From: DATKSG01 sp035531775
GTDB taxonomy: Bacteria > Actinomycetota > Acidimicrobiia > Acidimicrobiales > UBA8190
Reading direction: 5' to 3'
Assembly (NCBI GenBank): GCA_035531775.1
Contig: DATKSG010000014.1
Span: 8,951 to 72,950 of the forward strand
Length of the DNA: 64,000 bases
How positions within the stretch are numbered: the stretch's first letter is position 1; each line of letters opens with the position of its first letter. The notes under the pieces are model-generated. The model was not told where the DNA came from. It was given only the letters and a program-made list of their open reading frames with translations, and ran no database searches. A program made the translations under genes and the position numbers. This document shows positions 9,201 to 15,120 of the stretch, in pieces.

Positions 9201-9362
9201 GTAGAAGACGTACTCGTTCCCCCCCCCGGGTCGGGCTTGAACCGACGCTGCAAAGGTGCCGTCGGCGGCCCAGAAGTCCAGGATCTCACGCTCGAGACGG
9301 GGGTAGTCCGCCTGCTGGTCGACGCGCGGGTACGGCGCGTCATGCGCAGTGCTGGTGGGCAT
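6207..9362 (-). CDS. ileS: Isoleucyl-tRNA synthetase, eukaryotic-like type
   Basis: Class I synthetase that charges tRNA-Ile with isoleucine and edits valine. The 1051-residue protein has the HIGH-box region (YDGPPFANGLPHYGH, about 54-68) and a KMSKR loop near residue 618. A CP1 editing insert lies between these, and an anticodon-binding domain near the C-terminus follows. There is no C-terminal zinc finger. Length and wording (SYPHCWRTDTPLIYKAV, QGARDWSISRNRFWG) fit the second IleRS type shared by eukaryotes and many actinobacteria, which is often insensitive to mupirocin. The ATG start is supported by TACGCT 7 bases upstream on the minus strand. Confidence 0.97.
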   Translation of the reverse strand: MPTSTAHDAPYPRVDQQADYPRLEREILDFWAADGTFAASVQARPGGGNEYVFYDGPPFANGLPHYGHLLTGFVKDAIPRYQTMRGRRVERRFGWDCHGLPAEMEAEKELEVRGRASIVEYGIDRFNGYCRALVQRTTDSWERYVTRQARWVDFADDYKTMDLPYMESVLWAFKSLWDKGLLYEGERVLPYCWECETPLSNFETRQDDAYRPRQDPAVTVAFTLDPLSADAEPGAIVGPLRLLVWTTTPWTLPSNLAVAVGPDIRYAVYDLDDGPTVVAEERVAAYPALFADREPLSIISGSDLVGRRYRPLFGFFADHPGAFVVLGGEFVATDEGTGIVHMAPGFGEEDYQACADAGIAVVCPVDDQGRFTAEVAPYVGVQVFDANRAITADLESSGVLVEAATYTHSYPHCWRTDTPLIYKAVSSWFVAVTAVKDRMLELNQQIDWVPSHVRDGAFGKWLQGARDWSISRNRFWGAPIPVWKSDDPRYPRLDVYGSIEELERDFGVRPDDLHRPAIDDLVRPNPDDPTGTSTMRRVSDVLDCWFESGSMPFAQVHYPFEHADWFDSHFPADFIVEYVGQTRGWFYTLHVLSTALFDRPPFSHCVAHGIVLGDDGRKMSKRLGNYPEPDQVFDMWGADAMRWFLLSSPILRGQDLVVHAKGFEEVRRQVLNPIWNAWYFMSLYANVDGIGGRRRLDAAGVLDRYALAKTAALVAELERCMDGYDLFGACSAVTSFLDALNNWYIRRSRDRFWRSRDGSDEVEADKADAYDTLSTVLSVLCRVAAPLLPLLTEAIYRPLTGERSVHLADWPGSAELRPDPELVRDMDTVRDVCSAAHAVREAHARRVRLPLHRLTVAVPEPERLVPYASLIEDEVNVKEVVFTDAVSDVAERVLSLVPATLGPRLGPDTQRVIAAVKAGRWQLTGDGSVDVDRWRLEDGEFLLALRPRRPDQGRTLPGNAGVIVLDTDVDADLESEGWARDVVRLVQRARRDAGLHVSDHIDLALSAPAEVASAVERHRDYVAEQTLADAITVTPADELAVAVAKVGHHPL

Positions 9363-9369
9363 GGGCCCC

Positions 9370-9375
9370 AGCGTA
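9370..9375 (-). promoter_or_regulatory. Leaderless-type -10 element, ileS
   Basis: On the minus strand TACGCT is followed by 7 bases and the ileS ATG. There is no room for a T-box leader, so T-box control of ileS, common in other actinobacteria, is unlikely here. Confidence 0.5.
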
Positions 9376-9380
9376 TTCGC

Positions 9381-9419
9381 CGGCGGCAGCCGCCCCGGGC
9401 AAGGTGGTGGCTGCCGCCG
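9381..9419. repeat. Inverted repeat upstream of ileS
   Basis: Perfect 11-base arms, CGGCGGCAGCC (9381-9391) and GGCTGCCGCCG (9409-9419), are separated by 17 bases. If ileS is leaderless, the arms flank its -35 region rather than lying in the mRNA. They could then be an operator, or a terminator for transcripts running in either direction. Confidence 0.45.
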
Positions 9420-9438
9420 TCGGCGTGCCGCCTGGGTG

Positions 9439-9467
9439 TTGCCCTGCCAGCCCGGCGACGCTATCGT
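9439..9467 (+). promoter_or_regulatory. Candidate promoter for the dksA-lspA-rluD unit
   Basis: TTGCCC (9439-9444), a 17-base spacer and TATCGT (9462-9467). The same -10 hexamer occurs before ftsZ and dnaE. The predicted leader is about 70 bases long and contains a short open frame. Confidence 0.45.
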
Positions 9468-9502
9468 CGCCCACCTTCGTCAACCAGGTGGAGAACGCCC
9501 GC

Positions 9503-9547
9503 ATGATCGAGATTGACCACGCCGCCGACCGGCGAGCCCCGCGCTGA
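9503..9547 (+). CDS. Possible 14-residue leader peptide
   Basis: ATG 9503 opens a frame encoding MIEIDHAADRRAPR. It ends in a TGA whose last base is the first base of the next ATG (TGATG). GGAG at 9490-9493 lies 9 bases before the ATG, whereas the following gene lacks a good ribosome binding site of its own. Translational coupling is therefore plausible. Expression is unproven, and the frame could start at GTG 9488. Confidence 0.35.
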   Translation: MIEIDHAADRRAPR

Positions 9548-10383
9548 TGAGTCCCGTGAAGAAGGCCGCCGCCCGCAAGCCCGCCCCGGCCAAGAAGGCC
9601 CCGGCCAAGAAGGTCGCCGCCGCCAAGAAGGTCGCCGCCGCCAAGAAAGCAGCCCCGGCCAAGAAGGCCCCGGCCAAGAAGGCCCCGGCCAAGAAAGCAG
9701 CCCCAGCCAAGAAGGCCCCGGCCAAGAAGGTCGCCGCCGCCAAGAAAGCAGCGCCGGCCAAGAAGGCCCCGGCCAAGAAGACCCCGGCCAAGAAGGCCCC
9801 GGCCAAGAAGGCCGTCGTCCGCAAGCCCGCCCCGGCCAAGAAGGCCCCGGCCAAGAAGGCCGTTGTCCGCAAGCCCGCCCCGGCCAAGAAGGCCCCGGCC
9901 AAGAAGGCCGCGGCCGCAGCCAAGAAGATCGCTCCGCCTCCGCCTCCGCCTCCGCCTCCGCCCAAGCCGGCCGCAGCGCCCAAGCCCAAGCCGATTCCGC
10001 ATCCCTATGCCTCGGACACCAAGTTCCTCGACGAGCAGCGCCAATTCTTGCTCGACGAGCGCGAGGTCTACAAGCGCCAGGCCGAGGACCTCCGAGCCGA
10101 GGCGGACTCGCTGGCCTTGGAGCGTGAGCCGGGAGACGTCCAGTTCGACGAGGAGTCTGGTGAAGGAGGGACCATCGCAGTCGATCGCGAGCGCGACCTC
10201 ACCTTGTCGGCACAGGCCTTGGCCACCATCGACGAGATCGATTTCGCCATCATCGCCATCGACAACAAGACCTATGGTGCCTGCGAGGGCTGCGGGCAGC
10301 CGATCCCGAAGGCGAGGTTACGGGCGCTGCCCTACGCACGCTTATGTGTGGCGTGCAAGAGCGGAGGGTTGCACCGCCGCTGA
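9547..10383 (+). CDS. TraR/DksA-type zinc finger protein with histone-like tail
   Basis: Probable RNA polymerase- or DNA-associated regulator of 278 residues. Residues 1 to about 125 are almost entirely Lys, Ala, Pro and Val in repeats such as PAKKAPAKK, resembling histone H1 and HupB tails. A short proline run (about 135-145) follows. The C-terminal half is a DksA/TraR-like helical hairpin (about 155-235) and a four-Cys zinc finger: CEGC near 245 and CVAC near 266, 17 residues apart. Neighbours ileS and lspA match the synteny I recall for Streptomyces. The gene overlaps lspA by about 40 bases. Whether it binds ppGpp-RNAP like DksA is unknown; the acidic DksA tip residues are not obvious. Confidence 0.85.
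   Translation: MSPVKKAAARKPAPAKKAPAKKVAAAKKVAAAKKAAPAKKAPAKKAPAKKAAPAKKAPAKKVAAAKKAAPAKKAPAKKTPAKKAPAKKAVVRKPAPAKKAPAKKAVVRKPAPAKKAPAKKAAAAAKKIAPPPPPPPPPPKPAAAPKPKPIPHPYASDTKFLDEQRQFLLDEREVYKRQAEDLRAEADSLALEREPGDVQFDEESGEGGTIAVDRERDLTLSAQALATIDEIDFAIIAIDNKTYGACEGCGQPIPKARLRALPYARLCVACKSGGLHRR
9562..9930 (+). repeat. Coding tandem repeats of a Lys/Ala/Pro tail
   Basis: The DNA repeats variants of a 15-base unit, gccccggccaagaag, and a related unit encoding VAAAKK. Codon choice is near identical between copies, so the tract probably expands and contracts by slippage or recombination. Copy number should differ between strains. Confidence 0.8.
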
Positions 10384-10892
10384 GCGGCACTGAGCCTGGC
10401 CGCAGCGACGCCCGCCGACGCGCCGTAGTGGCCGGAGCCGTGGCCGTGGTTGTGGTCGTCGCCGACCAGGCGAGCAAGAGCTGGGCCCTCTACCGCCTGG
10501 CTACCGGCTCCGTGCACGTGGTGTGGCGGCTGGATTTCGCCTTGTCGTTCAACTCCGGCAGCGCGTTCGGCCTGGCCCAGGGTTGGGCTCCGGTCATCGC
10601 CGCCCTGGCTGTGGCCCTGGTCGTCGGTCTTGTGGTCGCCCTGCGCCGGGTGCGGACCGTGCCCATGGCCGCCGCCATAGGCCTGGTTCTCGGGGGGGCG
10701 GTGGGCAACCTGGCCGACCGCCTCCTGCGGGGTCACCATGGTGCGGTGGTGGATTTCATCGCCCTGCACTTCTGGCCGACGTTCAATGTGGCCGACGCCT
10801 GCATCTCCGTGGGCGTCGTGGTGGCTGCCTTGTCGCTGTGGCGGGCTCCGGAGAACACCACCGGCGACCGGAGTGTCGTGGGCGACAGATGA
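10344..10892 (+). CDS. lspA: Lipoprotein signal peptidase LspA
   Basis: Membrane aspartyl protease that cleaves the signal peptide of diacylglyceryl-modified prolipoproteins. Hydrophobic segments fit the four-helix topology. The conserved regions are VADQASKSWAL, FNSGSAFGLA, and the two catalytic aspartates in GNLADRLLRG and FNVADACISVG. The start is uncertain. ATG 10344 overlaps the upstream gene by 40 bases, GTG 10353 is in frame, and neither has a clear ribosome binding site. A lipoprotein substrate is encoded in this window at 26867-27322. The stop overlaps rluD in ATGA. Confidence 0.94.
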   Translation: MCGVQERRVAPPLSGTEPGRSDARRRAVVAGAVAVVVVVADQASKSWALYRLATGSVHVVWRLDFALSFNSGSAFGLAQGWAPVIAALAVALVVGLVVALRRVRTVPMAAAIGLVLGGAVGNLADRLLRGHHGAVVDFIALHFWPTFNVADACISVGVVVAALSLWRAPENTTGDRSVVGDR

Positions 10893-11878
10893 ACGTTGCC
10901 CCCGACACACCGGCACTCGACGTGGAGATGCCCGCCGCCCTCGACGGCGAGCGGGTTGACCGCGCCCTGTCCATCATCACCGGCCTTCCGCGCCGCGTCG
11001 TGGCCGACATGGTGAGCGCCGGACAGGTGACCATCGACGGGCGCATTGTCACCCTTCGCAGCACGTCTCTTCGTGCCGGCCAACGCCTGCAAGCGCTGCT
11101 CCCAGCACCAGTCGACACTGGCCCCCGGGCCGATGCATCGGTGCGCTTCGAGGTTGTCTTCGAGGACGATGACCTGATCGTCGTGGACAAGCCGGCCGGC
11201 TTGGTGGTCCACCACGGCGCCGGCCACAACAGCGGGACGCTGGTCGACGGGCTCGCTGCCCGCTACCGCGACCTGGCCCGGCTCGGGGCCGAAGGGGTGG
11301 GGGACCCTGAGCGCCCGGGCATCGTGCACCGGCTCGACAAGGGCACATCGGGCTTGCTGGTCGTGGCCCGGTCCCCGGAGGCCTTTCACTCCCTGTCGCA
11401 ACAGTTCCGCGAGCACAGCGCCGAACGGCGCTACGTGGCGCTGGTGGTGGGTGCCGTGGCGGCCGACAGGGGAGTGGTGGAGGCGCCCATCGGACGTTCG
11501 GCCCGCCAGCCTGACCGAATGACGGTTAGCGCTCGTGGCCGCCCGGCCCGGACCCTGTACGACGTGCGTGCCCGCTTCGACCAGCCGGTGTCGGTGACGT
11601 TGGTCGAGGCGACCTTGGAGACCGGGCGCACCCATCAGGTGCGCGTCCACCTCGATGCCATCGGCCACCCGGTGGTGGGTGATGATCGCTACGGGTCGAA
11701 CCGTGCCCGGCCGCCTGAGCTCATGGGCCTTCTCGGCCCCCAGCGCCTCTTCCTCCATGCATGGCAACTCACCGTGCGCCACCCCGACGGCCGGCTGCTC
11801 AGCTGGGAGTCGTCCCTGCCGGCCGAGCTGGCCGCCGTGCTGGCCGAGTTGTCGCGGTCAGGATCAGGCGGCTCGTAG
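10889..11878 (+). CDS. rluD: RluD-family 23S rRNA pseudouridine synthase
   Basis: Converts uridines to pseudouridine in 23S rRNA, by family RluA/RluC/RluD. The 329-residue protein has an N-terminal S4 RNA-binding domain (about 15-75), the VVDKPAGLVVHHGAGH block, and the catalytic motif HRLDKGTSG, whose Asp is the nucleophile. The later blocks GRTHQVRVHL and FLHAW follow. ATG 10889 overlaps the lspA stop, fixing the start; the frame is open further upstream but only as a shadow of lspA. The exact uridine targets cannot be read from sequence. Its last 15 bases overlap the 3' end of the converging sigma gene. Confidence 0.93.
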   Translation: MNVAPDTPALDVEMPAALDGERVDRALSIITGLPRRVVADMVSAGQVTIDGRIVTLRSTSLRAGQRLQALLPAPVDTGPRADASVRFEVVFEDDDLIVVDKPAGLVVHHGAGHNSGTLVDGLAARYRDLARLGAEGVGDPERPGIVHRLDKGTSGLLVVARSPEAFHSLSQQFREHSAERRYVALVVGAVAADRGVVEAPIGRSARQPDRMTVSARGRPARTLYDVRARFDQPVSVTLVEATLETGRTHQVRVHLDAIGHPVVGDDRYGSNRARPPELMGLLGPQRLFLHAWQLTVRHPDGRLLSWESSLPAELAAVLAELSRSGSGGS

Positions 11879-12697
11879 AGCTGCTTCGACCTCGGGGCGG
11901 GTAGCCAGCTGCTCCAGCGCCCTGGCCTCTGCTTGGCGGGCCCGGCGCACCCCGATGCCGAGCCGGGTGGCGGTGGCTTGCAGCGAGGCGGGCGAGCCGC
12001 CGTCGAGCCCGTAGCGCAGGCGCACCACGTCGCGGGCCAGCTCGTCGAGCTCGTCCACGGCCTCGCGTACTCGGTCGAGGACCAGGCGACGCTCCACGTC
12101 CTCCTCGAAGCGCTTCTCGTCGGTCCCGACGAGATCGCCGAGCGGCGTGCCCGTGTCGGCCCCGGCCGGCTGGTCCAGGCTGGCCACCACACGGGTGACG
12201 TCGCGCAGGGCCCGCATCGTCTCCTCGTTCATGGCGCTGGCTTCGGACACCTCGGCCGCCGTTGGCTCACGACGTAACTCCGCCGCCAGCTCCCAGGCCA
12301 TGCGGTCGGCACGCTGGGCTTGTTCGGCCACCTCCATGGGCACCCGGATGGTGTTTCCGTGCTGCTGGACGGCTCGCTGCAGGGACTGTCGGATCCACCA
12401 CGTGGCGTAGGTCGAGAACCGGAAGCCGCGTTGCCAGTCGAACTTGTCGACCGCCCGCATCAAACCGAAGGTCCCCTCCTGGATGAGGTCGGCGAAATCG
12501 ACGCCACGGTCCTGGTACCGACGGGCCCAGTGGACCACCAGCCGGAGATTGGCGGCGATCATTCGGCGGCGGGCGTCCTCGTCCCCCCCGGCCACGGCCT
12601 TAGCCAGTTCCACCTGCTCATCGGCGTCGGGCAGGGGGTGGCGGTCGAGGTCGTCGAGGAAGAGCCGGATGCCGTCGTGGGTGCTCGAGTAAGCCAT
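11864..12697 (-). CDS. Sigma-70 family group 2 sigma factor
   Basis: Alternative primary-like sigma factor (277 residues from ATG 12697). It has region 1.2 (LFLDDLDRHPLPDADEQVEL), the region 2 core with DLIQEGTFGLMRAVDKFD and FRFSTYATWWIRQSLQRAV, region 3 (EPTAAEVSEASAM), and region 4 with a helix-turn-helix. Region 1.1 is missing. It most resembles non-essential SigB/HrdD-type factors used in stress or stationary phase. The open frame extends to ATG 12790, but those residues do not look sigma-like. No anti-sigma factor is adjacent. The upstream sequence has an oxidative-stress-type promoter (12768-12793). Confidence 0.93.
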   Translation of the reverse strand: MAYSSTHDGIRLFLDDLDRHPLPDADEQVELAKAVAGGDEDARRRMIAANLRLVVHWARRYQDRGVDFADLIQEGTFGLMRAVDKFDWQRGFRFSTYATWWIRQSLQRAVQQHGNTIRVPMEVAEQAQRADRMAWELAAELRREPTAAEVSEASAMNEETMRALRDVTRVVASLDQPAGADTGTPLGDLVGTDEKRFEEDVERRLVLDRVREAVDELDELARDVVRLRYGLDGGSPASLQATATRLGIGVRRARQAEARALEQLATRPEVEAALRAA

Positions 12698-12767
12698 AGG
12701 AGCGTCTCTTTGCTGGTCGCAGGTGGTTTGTGGTGGGAGGCGTGAGCAGAATGCTTGCGAGAGGAAC

Positions 12768-12793
12768 AACACCGATGTGGTGCTTCTCATTCC
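12768..12793 (-). promoter_or_regulatory. Candidate SigR/SigH-type ECF promoter for the sigma gene
   Basis: On the minus strand GGAAT (12793-12789) is followed by 18 bases and GTT (12770-12768). This is the GGAAT-N18-GTT consensus used by thiol-stress ECF sigma factors of actinobacteria. It lies about 70 bases before the sigma start codon. Confidence 0.45.
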
Positions 12794-12818
12794 TGACCGC
12801 CAGGGTCATTCCTGACCC
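12787..12818. repeat. Direct repeat and palindrome in the sigma promoter region
   Basis: TCATTCCTGACC occurs at 12787-12798 and again at 12806-12817, 19 bases apart. The second copy sits in the perfect palindrome GGGTCA-TTCC-TGACCC (12803-12818). The arrangement looks like paired binding sites for a dimeric regulator, or a duplicated -35 element. Confidence 0.5.
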
Positions 12819-12875
12819 AAAGCGCCCCCGACCAAACCCAGAGTTGCGCCAGCCATGTACCCATGATGCGCTCGG

Positions 12876-13478
12876 GTGGTGTCCGCGTTCCCGAGCAACC
12901 CCTGTCGCCTGGTGGTGGTCCGCCACGGGGCCACCTCCTGGAGCCGAGCCGGCCGGCATACGGGTCGGACCGACCTGCCCCTCGATCCCGGCGGCGAGGC
13001 TCAGGCACGGGCACTGGCCTCGCGCTTGCGCCCCGACTGGTTCACCGGTGTTCTGGTCAGCCCCCTTCGGCGCGCCCGGGAGACCTGCGACCTGGCCGGG
13101 TTCGGAGCCGGCGCCGAGGTCGTGGAGGACCTGGCCGAATGGGACTACGGCGACTACGAGGGCCTGACCTCAGCCCAGATCCACGAACAGCGCCCATCGT
13201 GGTCGCTGTGGGAGGACGGGGCCCCCGGAGGGGAGTCGGTGGCCGACGTGCAGGTCCGGGCCGACCGGGTCGTGGACCTGGCCCGTCGGAGCCCGGGGAA
13301 TGTGTTGGCCTTCGCCCACGGCCACATCCTCCGGATGGTGGCGGCCCGGTGGCTCGACCTGCCGGCCGCCGCTGGGAGCCGGCTCCTGCTCTCCCCGGCG
13401 GCCGTGGGTGTCCTCGGATGGGAGCGCGAAGTGGCGGTCCTCGGGCCTTGGGACGACGACGGCACACCGCTCGGCTGA
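12876..13478 (+). CDS. Histidine phosphatase superfamily protein (phosphoglycerate mutase-like)
   Basis: Cytoplasmic phosphatase or mutase of 200 residues. The phosphohistidine motif is RHGATSW near residue 16, followed by GRHTGRTDLPL, VSPLRRARETC with a catalytic Arg, and the second His in AFAHGHILRM. This is the cobC/GpmB-like branch, whose members act on phosphosugars, cobalamin precursors and other small phosphates, so the substrate is unclear. No cobalamin genes lie nearby. GTG 12876 is followed by a second in-frame GTG at 12879. Its 3' end stands 11 bases from a converging gene. Confidence 0.85.
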   Translation: MVSAFPSNPCRLVVVRHGATSWSRAGRHTGRTDLPLDPGGEAQARALASRLRPDWFTGVLVSPLRRARETCDLAGFGAGAEVVEDLAEWDYGDYEGLTSAQIHEQRPSWSLWEDGAPGGESVADVQVRADRVVDLARRSPGNVLAFAHGHILRMVAARWLDLPAAAGSRLLLSPAAVGVLGWEREVAVLGPWDDDGTPLG

Positions 13479-13489
13479 GGCGGGAGTGC

Positions 13490-14614
13490 TCAGGTCCGTT
13501 CGGCCGTCCGGCCTTCGGGTTGGTCGGGCCGGCGATCGACCGGCCGCACCGGAGCAACCGGGGCGTCGTCGCGCTGGCTGCGCTCGCCGCTCCACAGCGC
13601 GGCGGGGGCGTGGACGATGTCGGCCAGAGCGACGGCGATCGATTCGTAGTTGATGCGCCAGCCGACGAAGTGCGGCCAGGCCTCGTCCTCTGTCCGCTCG
13701 ATGGGGACCCCGGCGCGCACCAGTCGGTCCACGGCTTCGGAGAAGGCCTGCCGGCTTATCGAGATGGGGCTGTCGGGCATCGGATCGGGGTCGTAGGGGA
13801 TTCGGACGACGCGGGCGATGTCTCGCAGGGCGGTGAAGCCCATCCTGACGCAGAGCCGAGCCTCGGCAGGGGCCCTCGAAGGGCACAGGGCCAGGTAGAG
13901 AGCAGCCGAGTCGAGCACCGCCACCAGCCCCACCACCCAGGAGTTCGTGGGGTGTGGCGAACGGAGATAGAGCAGTATCGGATAGGTGGTGTGGCTTTCG
14001 GCCACGTCGGCCGACCACCGCTCCCAGTCGCCGTAGAACGCCGGGAGATTGCCTTCGATCCCCACCAGGTAGTGCCGGGCCAGGAGCTCGGGGCCCCAGG
14101 CCGGGGACCCGGCCCGGCTCTCGAGCATGGTGACCAGCGTCTCACGCCGGTTGAAGGCGTCATAGAGCGCGGGCAGGTAGGCGATCTGCAACGCCACCAC
14201 CACCAGGCCGAAGGCAGCGGCGATGAACACCACCACCGAGGGCACCGCTGCGCGTTCGGAGGCGAAGCCCAAGGTGAAGATGGATGACCCGCTTTCGATG
14301 AAGGCGTGCCCGAGGTCGGAGGTGCCCACGCCCCAGATGAGCAGAGCGAAGCCACTCAACCCGACACCGAGCCAAACAAAGAGGCGCAGCAACATGAGCA
14401 CCGGCTCGCCGATGGCCAGGAAGCGGTCGCGAGCGGCAAAGCCCCTCACCGTGCCGGCCGCCAGGTGCAAGACGCGCCGACCCCCCGATATCAAGCTCGA
14501 CACCGGCCCCCGCACGTGGGGCCTGGGCACCACCAGGGACTTGACGAGGTCGAAGAGATCGGCCAGGACTATGAGGGCGCCGACCCCGACGGCCAGGGCG
14601 CGCAGCGCTGTCAC
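13490..14614 (-). CDS. Potassium channel-like membrane protein with degenerate filter
   Basis: The 374-residue protein has hydrophobic segments at about 1-25, 70-97 and 123-150. Between the last two lies a pore-helix-like stretch, FIESGSSIFTLGFASE (about 106-121). In 2TM potassium channels this position reads S-x-x-T-x-G-Y-G; here the filter is TLGFA, so potassium selectivity is doubtful. A long cytosolic region follows (about 150-345), containing conserved-looking aromatic and His residues (FYGDWERWSADVAESH). The family is not one I can name. It lies 10 bases downstream of the Rrf2 gene on the same strand and is probably co-transcribed with it. Confidence 0.6.
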   Translation of the reverse strand: MTALRALAVGVGALIVLADLFDLVKSLVVPRPHVRGPVSSLISGGRRVLHLAAGTVRGFAARDRFLAIGEPVLMLLRLFVWLGVGLSGFALLIWGVGTSDLGHAFIESGSSIFTLGFASERAAVPSVVVFIAAAFGLVVVALQIAYLPALYDAFNRRETLVTMLESRAGSPAWGPELLARHYLVGIEGNLPAFYGDWERWSADVAESHTTYPILLYLRSPHPTNSWVVGLVAVLDSAALYLALCPSRAPAEARLCVRMGFTALRDIARVVRIPYDPDPMPDSPISISRQAFSEAVDRLVRAGVPIERTEDEAWPHFVGWRINYESIAVALADIVHAPAALWSGERSQRDDAPVAPVRPVDRRPDQPEGRTAERT

Positions 14615-14624
14615 GGCGGCGGGC

Positions 14625-15071
14625 TCAGTGCAGAGCCGGGGTGGGCGTCGCCGTGTCGAGCGATCGTCGCACCATGTCGGCCAAGGTGAACGAGTCGAGA
14701 TGCTCGCGCATGTGCTCGCCTACGTTGGCCCACACGGCCAGCAAGATGCACTGACCCTCGTGCTCGCAGGCCCCGTTCTCGTGGGGACGGCCGAAGTCGC
14801 CGGCCACGATCGGTCCGTCAACGGCGCTCACGATCTCGCCCAGGGTGATGGCTTCTGGGAGCCGGGCCAGAACGTACCCACCGCCCACACCCCGCTTGGA
14901 GCGGACCAGGCCCGCCCCTTTGAGGGCCAGGAGGATCTGCTCTAGGTAGGGCTGGGGTAGCCCCGTGCGCTCGGCGATGTCCCGCACCGAGGTTGGTCCT
15001 TCGGCGTCGGTGTGCAGGGCGAGCGATAGCAGCGCACGGCTGGCGTAGTCACCCCGGGTCGAGACCTTCAC
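14625..15071 (-). CDS. Rrf2 family transcriptional regulator
   Basis: Winged-helix regulator of 148 residues, in the IscR/NsrR/RirA family that senses iron, Fe-S status, nitric oxide or thiols. The helix-turn-helix is clear (TSVRDIAERTGLPQPYLEQI), followed by the wing GVGGGYVLAR. The sensory loop reads GACEHEGQCILL and has two cysteines five residues apart. The third Cys of cluster-binding members is not evident, so binding of a normal [2Fe-2S] or [4Fe-4S] cluster is uncertain. The GTG start lies 6 bases after TAGCAT. It heads a unit with the channel-like gene. Confidence 0.9.
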   Translation of the reverse strand: MKVSTRGDYASRALLSLALHTDAEGPTSVRDIAERTGLPQPYLEQILLALKGAGLVRSKRGVGGGYVLARLPEAITLGEIVSAVDGPIVAGDFGRPHENGACEHEGQCILLAVWANVGEHMREHLDSFTLADMVRRSLDTATPTPALH

Positions 15072-15077
15072 GGCCCG

Positions 15078-15083
15078 ATGCTA
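15078..15083 (-). promoter_or_regulatory. Leaderless-type -10 element, Rrf2 gene
   Basis: TAGCAT on the minus strand, then 6 bases, then the GTG start. Confidence 0.5.
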
Positions 15084-15107
15084 TCCGGGGCCATGGGGAG
15101 GTCCTCG

Positions 15108-15113
15108 TACGGT
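15108..15113 (+). promoter_or_regulatory. Leaderless-type -10 element, phosphodiesterase gene
   Basis: TACGGT, then 7 bases, then GTG 15121. This favours GTG 15121 over GTG 15112 or ATG 15130. GGGGAGG at 15095-15101 would otherwise suit GTG 15112. Confidence 0.4.
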
Positions 15114-15120
15114 GGGTAAG

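Noticed and set aside
9562..9930. CRISPR-like array
   Set aside because: Repeats are contiguous, encode a Lys/Ala/Pro protein tail in frame, and have no unique spacers.
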